Shown piece after piece: positions 24,301 through 36,884 of a stretch of DNA of 64,000 bases (the stretch's first letter is position 1; each line of letters starts with the position of its first letter). The stretch covers positions 6,792,454 through 6,856,453 of the forward strand of contig NC_135167.1 in NCBI RefSeq assembly GCF_041146795.1, written 5' to 3'. Under the pieces are notes generated by a model that was not told the origin of the DNA, ran no database searches, and saw only the letters and a program-made list of their open reading frames with translations. The translations under genes were made by a program, and so were the position numbers. Origin of the DNA: Maylandia zebra (lineage: Eukaryota; Chordata; Actinopteri; Cichliformes; Cichlidae).

Positions 24301-27038
24301 TCTGTCAGTTTTTTAAGATCATCTGGGGAAAATTTCATTCCCTTCTCTGTGATTACTTCAAAAAGTAATTATGCAGGTAATGACAAGGCATTAAAAAGTG
24401 CAGTATTTTGCAGTGAAGTCATGTCAGTAATCTACAGTGAACTTTAGATGATCACGATTTATATGAATGAAAGAAGAAAAATAATATTACAGAAATAAAA
24501 ATGGTTATTTGGCACTTTCAAGTGTGTCATGATACAATGCAGTACAGTGGATGGAAACATTAGGGGAGTTGGCACTGTAATTTGTGTTTTGATAAGAGAA
24601 AAGTCTTTGACCAAGCTGCTCTCTCTCTGATGGCTATCTACTAATGAACCTTTGAGTAGAAGAGACAAACACAATAATGGCCTATTGACCTCCAGAAGAC
24701 TGCATTTACTCCCACAACAACCTCTGTCTGTCTGTTGGTTTGTTGGTACTCAGAGTTTTGACTTCATGCCACAGAGCTGGGATTCTTGCATCAGCCTAGC
24801 AGTAGCGAAACAGCGTCATTCCCAAGTGATCCCACTGTCAAATGAATTAAGCCTTTTAAAATGTGGCGTTAATGTTGGCATTTCAACCCAAATTACAATC
24901 CTTTCCTAGCCACAACCAGCTCCTTGAAGGAACATAATTAAGCAGTGCGTGAAAGTTAAAGTGATCCCTGAGTGAAAACAAAATGCAAAATAGAAGCCTC
25001 CTAAACTTGTGATTCACCCTTTACGCATACTTTGTAGCTGCTGTTGCTGTCCAACATTGTGTCAGCTGGTGCATCAGTGCATGCCTGCGTGACGCCTGTA
25101 GCTTCTGATGAAATGTCACAATTGGGGATGAAAACTAGTTAATTAGAGACGGAAGCTGGATCCAAGACTCAGTTATCTCTCTGGCAACTTTGACCAATAC
25201 ATTAGACCACATCTACTTAATCCGTATAAACCTTTTTTTCACCTCAGACTGTTTCTTTTTGAGCCTCCAGAAAATCTGCATTTTATGGTATAATGCCTTG
25301 CCATTCATATTAATAAATAAATTAGATGCTATAGTATGTTTATTGTTGAGTTTTAGCTGTACTTAAAGACTTTTTTGCATTTGGGCAGATTTGGCTTGGC
25401 TGTTTCATCATTCTTTATGCTAAGCTAAACTCAAAAATGAATGAATTGAAGGGTATTTTCTGCCTTTTAAGCTGTCCCTTTAATAACAAACAGAAATGTC
25501 TATCCATCAGAAAAGCGGAGATTGTGTGCTGCAAAGTCTGGATGCATACAAGGATTGACGAAACACACCCTGCTGCAGCTTTTAGATTCCATCTCACAGG
25601 GCATTTGTTGACTCAAGGAAACCAAACACGATGGACCGGAGGCAGGAAACGTTCCAGAAACAGTAAACCAACTCACTAGGTTGACATGGATCCTCATAAG
25701 AAATGATCACTTGACAAAACCTATTTAAGTTGCTTCCACCCAAATTGACCTGAGCTCCTATTCAGTTCCATGATTGACCCCAGCTTTTGTCCAGTGTTAG
25801 ATGGAGTACACTGTATCCTTTCATGACCCCTTAAAAGGACCGGTAGGCATATGCTTTATGGTACTTGAAAGTACACATATTGTTGAAACTCAACTAAAAA
25901 TTTGGAAAGGACCTTAATTGTCTGCTCTTTAAGCTTTTGTGGCAACTTAGAAAAAATACCTTATTTGAAATCCTTATTTTTATTAATAACAATAATAGTG
26001 AGCATGGCTCAGCACTGAGTTAAAAGTAGTATTGTTAATTAAAAAAGTCAAACAGAAAAGGGATTAAGATAGTTTAAAAAGACAGGATTATAAGGCAGTT
26101 TTTTTCTGTTAAGGAGTCCAGTGTGTGAATGAGAGTGTCAATACATCACAGAAGAAGGTCCTAGCACTCATAGCTCTGAGGCTGCCACTTGATCTATCGA
26201 TACAGACTGCAGGGAGCAGGAGGGAAGGTAAGTCTGGAGGAGGTCAGGGAGATATGTAGCACAAAGAAGAGCCTTAAATGTTAATGATAATTTAAAGTTA
26301 ATTTGTTGCAGTTCAGAGAGTCAGTGTAATTGAATCAGCAGGGGTGTGATACCAGTTCTGTTCTGTTCTTCCTGTAATCATGCTGATCATAAAGAGTGTA
26401 TTTTTGATGGCTGCTGTCTGCTTTTTGTTGGTTTCTGGTAAATTGCGTATTTTTTAAACTCGAAATATTTGAAGCATGCAGCTTTTCTTTTTCCCGATGC
26501 TGGTTTTGCATTTGTAATTGTCATCCAGTGGAAGCAGTTATACTGTATTTTATGTTTGGCATATTTATTATTATCATTTGCTTTTTGGTCAAATATTTTA
26601 TATTTTGCATGATATTAATGAATGTATTCCATGCATTCCTTTATTGTACAAATTTCTTGTTTTGATATTGCTTTACTTCCTACTCGTGACACTTTACATC
26701 TGCTTGGTTCAGTCCCACAACATAATGTGATTTCCAGCCAATCAAGGAAAGCTTCCCTTAGGCTAGGACCATTAGCATAGAAGACATTTACCTGTCCACA
26801 TTTGTTAGATTGCCTGTTATAAAAACAAGAAAAACACAAATATTTTGGAATCTATCAAAATCTTGTTTATAATTTAAAATTATTTGAAAAACATTATAAT
26901 AATAATAAAAAAATTATATCCAAATTTAAGCCAGCACACTGGACTTGTCTGAAATGTAAGAAACAATTCAAACACATCATTCAAAAAACATTGTTTTTTA
27001 AACAAGAATTCAAATAAATTATGATAATTTTAATTAAA
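21396..27038. other. Intergenic, no gene recognised
   Basis: A long stretch without a supportable exon. 23500-24450 and 24900-25150 are moderately complex and could hide regulatory DNA. 26100-26350 looks like a worn interspersed repeat (GGTCCTAGCACTCATAG, GAAGAGCCTTAAATG), family not named. The open frames (for example 21668-22081, plus) show no domain. Confidence 0.35.
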
Positions 27039-27052
27039 AAATACAAATGTGC

Positions 27053-27426
27053 AGCACGGTGGTACGGTGGTTAGCACTGTTGCCGCACAGCAAGAAGGTC
27101 CTGAGTTCAATTCCACCATCAGGCCGGGGTCTTTCTGTGTGGAGTTTGCATGTTCTCCCCGTGTTTGCGTGGGTTCTCTCCGGGTACTCCGGCTTCCTCC
27201 CACCGTCCAAAGACATGCAGCTTGTGGGGATAGGTTAATTGATTAATCCAAATTGTCACTAGGTGTGAATGTGCGAATGAATGTGAGTGCGAATGGTTGT
27301 GTGTTAGACTGGCGACCTGTCCAGGGTGTACCCTGCCTTTCGCCCTATGACAGCTGGGATAGGCTCCAGCGCCCCCCGCGACCCTGAAAAGGATAAGCGG
27401 AAGCGAATGGATGGATGGATGGATGG
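27053..27426 (+). mobile_element. V-SINE retrotransposon, full length, with target duplication
   Basis: The head is tRNA-like: A-box region GGTGGTTAGCACTGTTG and B-box-like GAGTTCAATTCC. The conserved V-SINE core follows (GTGGAGTTTGCATGTTCTCC, GGGTTCTCTCCGGGTACTCC). Next come the LINE-related tail (GGCGACCTGTCCAGGGTGTA, GGGATAGGCTCCAGC) and a terminal ATGG array. A perfect 14-bp direct repeat, AAATACAAATGTGC, flanks it (27039-27052 and 27427-27440). This implies a relatively recent target-primed insertion. V-SINEs have no genes and depend on a partner LINE. Confidence 0.9.
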
Positions 27427-27440
27427 AAATACAAATGTGC

Positions 27441-28079
27441 TTCACTATTATTTCTGATTTTTTTTTTTATTCAAAATTCATGAATAACAACAATAATTTT
27501 ATTTTAGATTTAAAAATACCATTTTGATTAAAGAGCGTGTTCATGCTGGTAGAGCAACCATTACAGAAGCATGAAAAATGAGTTTTTAAACTACCTAGAT
27601 TGTTAATTTAGGGCAACACTGGCATACACATTATATTTGGTGGTAGACTAATATGCTTTTTTAACCACAAGTGAAAAGAGATTGTGAAAAGCAAATGTAG
27701 TTTGGAGGACAATAAAAGAGGTTGAACCAGAAGAAATGTCTTGGAAGCCACATAGATGTTTTTCCAAGCATCTGGCAGAATTAAGTGTGCCGTGGAAGCA
27801 TGTCCAGCGTGGAATCCATGAAAATCTACAATGTATCATGACAATGAAAGCCACAGCACTACATGTTCTTGATAGCCTACATTTTGAGAAAGGCCCTTTT
27901 TTATTTATCCAAAAGCTCTATTTACTATTGGGACTCTGTAAGATTTTTGGCAGTTTTAATTGGTTTTATCTCCTGTATTGTTGTAGGCTTTAAGGGTGTG
28001 TTTACTTAAAGAATTATTATTATTACTTAAAATTATTTCTGTACCTGAGGTTTCCAGCAGAACATTGCTGACTAAGTAA
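27441..28079. other. Intergenic, nothing recognised
   Basis: AT-rich, with T runs and no exon signal. 27640-27860 resembles weathered transposon coding sequence (an open frame on each strand) but could not be assigned. Confidence 0.3.
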
Positions 28080-28445
28080 CACTGTGATATTGGGAAACCA
28101 GGCATCAGAGAAAGTGAAAGAAGTAAAAGTTTTATTGTAAGTAAGGAGATGCTTTCTCAGCATCAAATATTGGCTAGATTAAAGGTTTCCTACAGGGCAG
28201 CGCATGGCACACTAAAATGCTTTGCAGAAACTGGATCAGTTGCATCCAAAGCACGATCAGGCAGTGCAAAAGTAACACACTACTGGAAGATCAATACGTC
28301 AAACTTTGTTCTCTCAGAGATAGAAAAGCAGCTTCATCACAGGTACAGAATTTGATAAATTAAGAACACAAGACTTCGAGTACTGAGAAAAGAAGAGGCT
28401 GTGTGGTAGTGTCTCAAAGGAAGAAAAGGTCCATGAACCACCTCA
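28080..28445 (+). pseudogene. Tc1-like transposase N-terminal fragment
   Basis: Translation from 28149 gives MLSQHQILARLKVSYRAAHG followed by LKCFAETGSV and KARSGSAKVT. This is the helix-turn-helix DNA-binding region typical of Tc1-like transposases (family pattern: ILxxLKVSYxAVHxTLKRFxETGS...RSGRPKxT). The catalytic DDE part is absent and frames break downstream. It differs in sequence from the family A copies in this window. Confidence 0.65.
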
Positions 28446-29735
28446 CATTAGAGGAAACACTAGGGCTGTGTTAAGGTATATAAGTATTTCACAGGCTTTT
28501 GGTTCACACACAACCACAATCTTATAGGAAAATCCCTATCAGGGCGAAGAAACTCAAACGTCCACAGTATATTTGTGTGCGTCTGTGTGTCGTCTAAAGT
28601 TCTTCAAGGGACGACTGCCTCATCCAGTTATTCATTACAAGTTATTACAAGAGAAACAAGGAACAAAACTTATATACAAATACAAAAATACAAATCAAAA
28701 TCAAATAGGAATCATGAACCCATAAAAAGTCCTGGGTACAAAACCCAGGGATGATGACAGAGAGCCACATTTTAATTTCTGCACGTAATGTAGATGGTCC
28801 AGTCCATTCTGATAAAACTACTTAAAAAAACTGCTTTTCCCTGAAAAATATGGTTGAAAACGTTTTTCACCTGTAAAGTTATACTTGATGATCAGCATGT
28901 CCAGCCCTGGGCTTGGCCCAGCAGTACACTGGACAATGCTAATTCACTTTACAGCTGTAAGTACAATTACCTACATCTTTACTAAAATGATGAGTATGTT
29001 GAAAATAATCATTAACCTCTACCGCACAGCACACAACTGGCTCAGGTTTTTCACAAATTAGCTGCTGCTGGTCTCTTTGAGGGGCGACACACAATACCCT
29101 CAGTGGGTTAATATTCAGGATTCTTAGAGCGCCAACTCGCTAAAATGTTAGGGACAGCCCATACTGTAGCAGCCTATCAGTCACAAGATAGGCCCAGCCT
29201 AAAGTAAAATGTGCTTTGGTAATTAGATCTGAACTCATATAGCAATTTTCTCAAAGTGCTTTTTACTACATTTTTTTAGGTCTTAAATTGACATTTCTAA
29301 TTTCCTCTAATTTGGCTTCCTGTGTTAATGTACATCCTCACTCCCTATGCTAATGTAAGATTTTGATTTCATATTAGCTTAAAGGTAAAGCACAGCTTCG
29401 GTACTGCAACCTGCCTCTTTCCGTGTCCTGCATTTGATTGGTCCTTTCAGAACAGTAACCCTAACAGTATCTTGTTTCCTCACTTGTTTATTTTTTTATT
29501 GCGATACTGTGTTTCATTGTGTTCCATCCTCCATCGACAGGCGAACGCATGGCCAAAGCAGAGCAGCCCTAATCAGAGAGAAACAGGACACATCCTCCCC
29601 ATAATGAAGGCCGGACAGACACATAATAAGTAGCTCTCAAATACACGCTTGTCGTGATTCTTTTGTTTTCAGCCCAGAATATTTTTTTCTTTTTTTCAGC
29701 AGAGTGACAGTAATGCAGTCCTGCCACTGCCTGAA
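28446..29735. other. Intergenic, nothing recognised
   Basis: Moderately AT-rich. No exon, RNA gene or named repeat was identified before the hairpin at 29736. Confidence 0.35.
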
Positions 29736-29811
29736 GAGAGGTTGGAGGACATCTGACTGTCACTCCCACAACATAGTGGAGGAGTGACAGTCACATGTCC
29801 TCCAACCTCTC
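29736..29811. repeat. Long hairpin: 31-bp stem, one mismatch, 14-base loop
   Basis: The arm at 29736-29766 begins GAGAGGTTGGAGGACAT. The arm at 29781-29811 is its reverse complement except for one C/G difference near the middle. The loop is 29767-29780. The size would suit a small-RNA precursor, but a stem this perfect also fits a recent inverted duplication or MITE end. No flanking duplication was seen. Confidence 0.85.
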
Positions 29812-30024
29812 CTCAAAGCAACTCTGCACATTAAATATGACGTTTTATCTCTTTTTATAAGAAAATAAGAGTACTTAGGTGGTGGAGTTCATTCATATAA
29901 TGATAATAAACAACAAACAGCTCAAATGAAATATTAAGCAAGACTGTTTGGATCACTATTTCCCTGTGAATTACTTTCTTTGTATTTTATGTTACAGAAA
30001 TAGTAACATGTTACAGATTTTTGT

Positions 30025-30055
30025 CTTTGGCTTAAATATTATATTTAAGCCAAAG
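30025..30055. repeat. Perfect 31-bp palindrome
   Basis: CTTTGGCTTAAATAT (30025-30039), a single T, then its exact reverse complement (30041-30055). It is AT-rich and lies about 1.35 kb upstream of the proposed pnoc promoter. Confidence 0.9.
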
Positions 30056-31030
30056 TAATTATAGTGCTATATATTTTTACCATGTATTAAAATAAACACC
30101 AGGAATATTGTGGGATATGGACAGAGGTTAAGATGGATCTGGGAGAGAACAGTGATGCACTATCCTGGACTGTTCACTTTAGGTTACTCAGCGGTAGCAA
30201 ACAGCAATATAAATTTAGGGTGATGACGCTGATTAGACTCATTCATTCGTCTGTCAAGCAGTGTGTTAGGAACCTACTGTGATCTTTGCAGCATTGAAGT
30301 GAGATAGGTTGTTAGTCAGAAAATGAGACCTCTGATCCCTGCAGCTGTTGTAGCTGGGTTAAAATAGATCTAATTGGTTAATTAATATCAGATAGATCCA
30401 AGTCTATGGAGAAAAAAACGTTTGAAACACAGTGTTTAAAGCAGCCTGAGCTGTTGGTTCACAGAGATTACTTTTACATATGTTATTTGAAACTGTGACT
30501 ATGTTTAATACGAGAATTTGTTAATAGTAACAACTATATCGGAGGATGAAGTGCAACCTGTTGCACAGTGTGATCGGCATCTGTGTCCTAAAAGAAACAC
30601 AAAATGACTAAAATAATCTGAACCAGCTGAATACGTATGTGCAAAGACATCAGAATAAGAGACTTGGGGGCTGTGTCTACATTATTTCATTTGTTTAAGA
30701 GCTAAATATACATAGAGTATGTAAAAAAGATTTTTTATCTGAAGTCACCATTTATGGAATTCATCTTGCAGAAGTGTGATGCAGGCATGGGAAGGGTCAC
30801 GTTTACATATACCAAGGATGAGCCCTCTGTCACACAAGATGCCTCAAGCATCCAGCAATTAAACTTTTGAAATTAACTTTTTATTTATGTATTTTTTTAA
30901 TGAAGCAGTAGTAGTTGTAATTATAGTATCAAATAACTGTAGAATACCTTTTGAAAGAAGAATATTATATCTTTTTAATCTTTGAGTTAAATGTATTAGT
31001 ATTTTCTGTTTTATTAGTATTTAAATGTAT
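30056..31030. other. Intergenic sequence upstream of pnoc
   Basis: AT-rich flank with no exon or named repeat. It may contain distal pnoc control elements, which cannot be seen without comparison. Confidence 0.35.
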
Positions 31031-31038
31031 TGACGTCA
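31031..31038. promoter_or_regulatory. Consensus cAMP response element (TGACGTCA)
   Basis: A perfect palindromic CRE lies about 335 bp upstream of the TATA box proposed for pnoc. CREB-type factors bind this site, and mammalian PNOC expression is known to respond to cAMP. Its role here is inferred from position only. Confidence 0.5.
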
Positions 31039-31068
31039 ATTTTCTGAAAATGACAACACAGCAGACAT

Positions 31069-31372
31069 ATGTCTTCCGTCCTTCCTCTTTACGTCTTTCT
31101 CCCTTCTTCTCAGCTTTATTTGCCTCTCCATCTTTCCACACACGTTGTCCATTTGTTTTTTTTTAATCTACCATCTCTCGTCTATCTTCGTCTTCTCCTT
31201 GCAGCCCTGCTTCTACCTCCTGACTCCTCCTTGCTCCCCCATCTTCTGCCTCCTCCTCCCTTGTCCATCCCTCTCTCTCTCTAAGTAATGAAAGAGGGAT
31301 TTTTGAAAGAAAGAGAGTGAGAGAGAAAGAGAGACAGCAGAAGGAGGAGGTTGAAGTGGAGGGGTGGGTCCC
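31069..31372. repeat. Pyrimidine-rich tract followed by purine-rich tract
   Basis: The plus strand is strongly C/T-rich from 31069 to 31283 and switches to A/G-rich (GAAAGAGGG, GAGAGAAAGAGAGA) from 31288 to 31360. It ends immediately before the TATA box. Such adjoining strand-asymmetric blocks can pair with each other or form triplex DNA. Open frames on either strand here are composition artefacts. Confidence 0.7.
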
Positions 31373-31495
31373 TATAAGAGCAGCTGCCTCCAGCCTCCAC
31401 GTAGCCAGAAACACCACACTGAGACAGAAGAAAGGAATCATACGCTGACAAACTGCATTCACCCAAGGGACCTCCTATTGGCAGCCCCAGAACAG
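31373..31495 (+). promoter_or_regulatory. pnoc: Proposed pnoc core promoter and non-coding exon 1
   Basis: TATAAGAG at 31373-31380 would place the transcription start near 31403. The following sequence ends at a strong donor, AACAG|GTAAGG (exon end 31495). It has no ATG leading into a sensible frame, as expected for a 5' UTR exon. Mammalian PNOC also begins with a non-coding exon and a long first intron, and this exon lies upstream on the same strand as the coding exons at 45.3 and 47.5 kb. The join across 13.8 kb is inference; another first exon is possible. Confidence 0.5.
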
Positions 31496-34352
31496 GTAAG
31501 GAATCCTTGGCGAGCAGGAGGGAGTAGTACAGGAGGAAAAGAAACTGCTTGACCTCTGACCTTTATATAAAGAATTTTTTCCTTTGTAGTTTTCTCAGTA
31601 TTGTCATGCACTAACCGTTTGTTGTGTGTATTGTTGAAGAAACCCCATAGAAACTATACATTTACATTCATTTGACTCGTCTTAGTTCCTTTAAGGGTGA
31701 GTGATGTTGCATTGCAAGCCCTGTTTAGACAGCCCAAAAGATAACAATGAAATCTAAATTTAGCAGAAAATACAAGATAAACAGGAGAAAGAAGAAACCA
31801 GTAAGTCCTTTTTAAGAGTAAAGCTTTATTATCCCACACCTGCTGGAGTCTCCCAGGATAATTACTTTAATAATTACTGAGTAATAATTACTTCTGTGTC
31901 GTTACCTTCTGACATTTGAGCCTAATCTCACTGAAAAAAAAAATATAAAAAATATCTCAAACTGTAAGTGACAGTGTGAGTTAACACAGTACCTCAGGTT
32001 AAACACTTTGTGTTCAATAGAGTCAATGCATCTGCTCTTAAAGAGCAGCTACAGACCTCAATGTTCCTTAATATGTATGATTAAGAAGTTAGCTATTAGT
32101 GTTGATTAAAAAGCAGAAAGTTATGTACAGAACACAGAGCATGACGTGAAGAGGCTGCATCTGAGGAGTACACATGCATTTTAATTTGTAAGCACATTGG
32201 CAGGTAGCAGATAGAAAGGTCATAAATTGCTGGTCATGATTTGTCATTAATCATCAAGCTCTGATTCACAGCTGATAGGATCCAGGAATGAAAGGGGACT
32301 CTTTGCAGGGATATGTTGTTTGGGTTCATCTGAAGTAATGAAAGGTAATTTGGATGAGCTCATGTTGCCTAATGAGGGTAAGATTTTGCAGAACTCCCTT
32401 CATCAGAGGAATATTTTTCGATTTTTTTTGACGCAGTTGCCTGAAGGTTATGTTGTTTTTAATGACAGCTTCTGCCACATTCTTCATTAAAGTAAAAATA
32501 CTTTGGGTTAATTATGACCAAAACAATTACATGAACATTAACCAGTATGAGCTCTCATGTAGTACTTATAGACTGCTCTCAGCTTATTTTGAGTCACTGG
32601 TGTAATTTGGAATGAACATTGCTACTTTAAAAGGTAGCGGCTCAGAAATCAAGGGTTTTACTGACAACAACTGTGAATAAGTCTCAAGCTTGTTTTGTTG
32701 TTGTCATTCAGAACCAGCTGTTCAGCTCCCTTTATAAAATATAGAGACTAAAAGGTTCAATTAAGTAATATAAATAGATTTTATTGACATCTAAGGCACC
32801 TGGACACATCTGGCCCATCGTTTTGCTCCAGACTTCAATGCTCTTTATTACCCCGTTCAAGAGCTGGAGTAATGAATCAAGCTAATAGGATTGATTAAAA
32901 TGGTTGGATCTTTTATCAGATTTATCAAATGACAATTTGATGACACATACATCATCCATTATAGTTTTTAATTTTCTTTAATTAATGAATCATGTTGTCT
33001 AACTAACAAATGTAATAATTAATTTACTATTAATCATTGTAACTAATTATTAATCAATCAATTTTAAACATGAATCTTATTTTTCTGTCATTTATTTGCA
33101 TTAGTAGTATTAAAATAGCAGCAGCCTCCTTCTTACATAGTTTATTAATATTATTCTTCCTGTGCCTTTAGGCATTTAATAAACTGATTACTAAGAGCTG
33201 CATTTATTCAATCTCTTAAAAAAAATCTTTATAAAGTCAATAACAAATTTGAATATATCTTTTTTCATATTAATAATTAGCCTAAGGTTATATTTAGCCT
33301 GGGGCACACTTTTCCTTTGACCTTCAAAGAAATTGTTTAAACAAAGGCAACACTGATGATTGAATTTTCTGTAGTAAACTTTTGTTTAAAGACCTTTTTA
33401 ACAACTGTTAATCCTTGGTCTTGTGTCAGTTTATATTCATCTTCAGGAATATGTTTACAGACAGTGCTATTAAAAAGAATAAAAATAATAATAAAGAAGC
33501 GTCTGCTTTCTTACACTTCACAGCAAAATTTCCTGTGGGTACAACAGATCAGGGTAGAAGATGTTCCTATAGCTATCTCGTTGCAGGTGTTTTGCGTTGA
33601 CTGAATAAAACCAGATAAGGAATGTCTTTGGTGAGGCTGCATGAACACTAAATAACACTATAAAAATGTAATGCTTACATTTTGAGGAATACTTTGAAAA
33701 GAAGTTGAGGATTTGGTGTGGGTGGTTTTAGGTAAACACACTTTTGTATTCAGAGATACTGATGTATGCAAAATGAGGTTTATATTGTAGCTCAGTTGTA
33801 CCATTGTGAAACACATAATCTTGTAGTGATGAACATCCTTTCATTTTGTGGGCGATTTCATTGTGTACCTGCAGACAACCTGACAAACACTGCCAAAGTG
33901 ACAATGAGAGATAGTGAGAGAGATGGGATTTCAAAACAAACTGTAATTGCAAACAAAATGTTTGAAATATCTAAGACAGCTATCTTAAACATTGTAGAAT
34001 CAATCCAAAGAGACAAAAGAAGGCTCACTCACGGAGCTCTGAGCTTTTTTGTTCATGACATAGCTTGTCTTGCAAGTTTAATTTCTCAGTTTTTATTCAG
34101 ACAAGAAAATTTCTTACATTTCTTATCCCTATTGGAAATATTTTCAACTCACGCCTTCAGCCAAATGCATCAAATATAATGCTTCTCCTGGCTTGTAAAT
34201 CCCTTCTAATCCACAGTTCTCTTCCTATCACTAAATACATTCCACAATATCATTATTTTTTATAGTGAGATATATATATTTTATTCCAGCACAGTTTGTG
34301 TGAAGAACCTACAATTTTGTTGTACATGTTATTTTCTAATTCTTTTCTTTTC

Positions 34353-34380
34353 TATTCTATTCTATTCTATTCTATTCTAT
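34353..34380. repeat. (CTATT)n short tandem repeat
   Basis: Five to six perfect CTATT units following a T-rich run. Likely polymorphic. Confidence 0.9.
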
Positions 34381-36884
34381 ATGGATACACGTCGTTAACA
34401 CTCACAAAACATTCTCATTTAGGGTAGAAGGGGAAAATGGAATGAGGAAATGATTGCTGGATCACAGGTCACACGGCATAGTGGCGGGGTACACATCTCT
34501 GACAGCAGCATTGAACTGCCTGTGAACGTGTGGACTTAATCCAAAGATGCAATGTTCCTAACACAGCAGGATCTCCAGCCATCCTTTTATGCTTATCTAT
34601 CCTTTCACAGACCCCTCTCCTTATCGTCTTGCTGTGTTCCACTTTTCCCCTCTGTTTCAACACCAAATAGAAATGATTCATGTCAGATACAGTCTGTTGA
34701 GGAAGAAAACCCTACTTAAGGTTACTTAATTTCTTCGATATCTACTCAAGAAAAAAACTAGAAGTCATGATTATTGCTGTCTAGATACAGTCTCCATACT
34801 TTCCCTCTGTCTTAACACGTGGACATATTAAAAGACCTGGATGTGACCTTCTTAGTGGCAAATGATGAGCCTACTCCCTTGAAATTGCATGCTTCCTCAA
34901 ACTAAATTGCAAGAGCAGAAAGACATAAATGCAATTAGATTTTTTTTTATATCTATTACGGCAACAACAAAGCTTTGATCATTAGTGCATTTGGCAAGCA
35001 ACAAATAATTGTTAATATATTTACTATTCAATCTTGCATTGCAATATTTACTTGTAGTTCCTGCTACATCTGTTGCTGCTACATTTTGATATGGGGAAGA
35101 TTTGAAACATGATACGTTTCTATGCTATTATGCATGACGTACAAGCCTCAGGCAAAATTATTCATTTTTATATTTGTTGCCTAATACTAGCCAGTGATGG
35201 GAGGCAGGATGTGAAAAATGTTTTTTTACAAGAAAGCTGAGTGCTTTGTATGTCTCATATCCACCTCAATCACCTCCTGCAGCCTGTTATACCTTTTGAA
35301 TCTGTCAGATTTTAATTAATCTTGTAATTAAATTAACATAGTCATAATAATATAGAACAAGAAAAGATTAAAAATGAATAAATAAACAGGTAAACACTAT
35401 ACAGTAATTTTTTTATTATTAACAAATGATAAACATTTGTTAAACTTATTAACAAATCATTTTAACATTTAGATTTTTAAAACTTTTCAAACTACTACTA
35501 CAAATTACTGTGAAAGACATCAGGCTGTAGTAAATCGGTAGGCAGTGAAAGAGGGAAAAAATCTGGTTTTGAAGGAACTTGATCTACAGCTTTGACTTTA
35601 CAGATCAAAGTGTAAATTAAGTTCAAGGGAAATTATGTCTGGCATATCCATGTTCCAAATCAGGAGTTAGTAATTTACTGAGGAAATTTGGTGATAGGGC
35701 GTGCAGTCTGAGCCACAACTTGACCTGTTCATTTCAGTCATCTGTCAGTGAATCTCTGTAATAACTTGAAAAAAGTGCAATAATAACAAGAAAAATCATT
35801 GGGAAACCAGTCTGGTGTGACCTCTGTGTAAGTATGTGTCAGTCACCTCTACAACGTCAATTGACTTCAGGTGATTAGATGCATTGAGAAAGAAAATTGA
35901 TTTAGCTTAGCGTGTCTGCTGTTAATGGCTTTAGCTGCTACGTCACACTCAGTCTGACTGACAGGGAACATGACCCCCTCCCCCCCCAGAAACCAAATAA
36001 AACAAAACTTGAGGTCTTTTTCTAAATGTTTCCTCAAATCTGAGATTTATCGAATCACAGATGCATCAATCACAAAACTATATGAGTAATGGTGCAACTG
36101 ACATGACCTCTGACCACGAAAGAGAAAGTTTAAAGAAATAACTTAGTGTTAAACCTTGTTTTTCACACAGATGAGTTATAGCTTTTGGAACATTGATACT
36201 GAGACATACATGCAGAAAAAGTAGAGGTTGTAGTAGAAATGTTATCTTGTTTTGGTGGGAAACAAAACAGTGCAAGTGAAAAAAAATAGCAGCATAAAGT
36301 GTGAAAAGAACAAAAGACACTGAAACGGCGTCTTAAAAGAAAAGAAGAGTTGATAACAGGGGAGTATAAGAGTGCTCGTAGGCATAAGGAAGAATCATGT
36401 ATTGATGTGCAAGATTTATTTGCTCTCCTGAAACGTGTCACGTCAATGACCACACTGCCATTTTGCCAGTTAGACATCAATATTACAACAAAGAGCACAA
36501 TGTATTTTGAGTGGGCCTGGGACAGGTTGTCACTCACAGTCTCTTTTCTGACAGAAAATGTACTCTGGCTGCAGGCAGAAGACTAAATAACATTTAATTA
36601 CCTGTCAAATCGACTCATCAGCTTATAAAACCAACATCATGATTTCACTCCAGTTATTTAATATTTCTTTAAAATTGCTCGTCCTCACTCCTGCAAGAGT
36701 TGGAAGGATTTTACTCCTTATGAAGAAGTTGTCTGAGCTGAATTAGCCCATAAAATAATCTGTACATAACTAAGGATTCAGAAGAGTGTAAAAAAAATGC
36801 TTTAAGCACGCGTTGCATTAAAATTTTACGTGACATATTACACCAGTTACTATTTTTAAAATATACTTTATTGTCCCTTAGGAG

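Noticed and set aside
31069-31462. Overlapping frames of up to 99 codons near the proposed pnoc promoter
   Set aside because: They are explained by pyrimidine/purine-rich composition, with no conserved domain.
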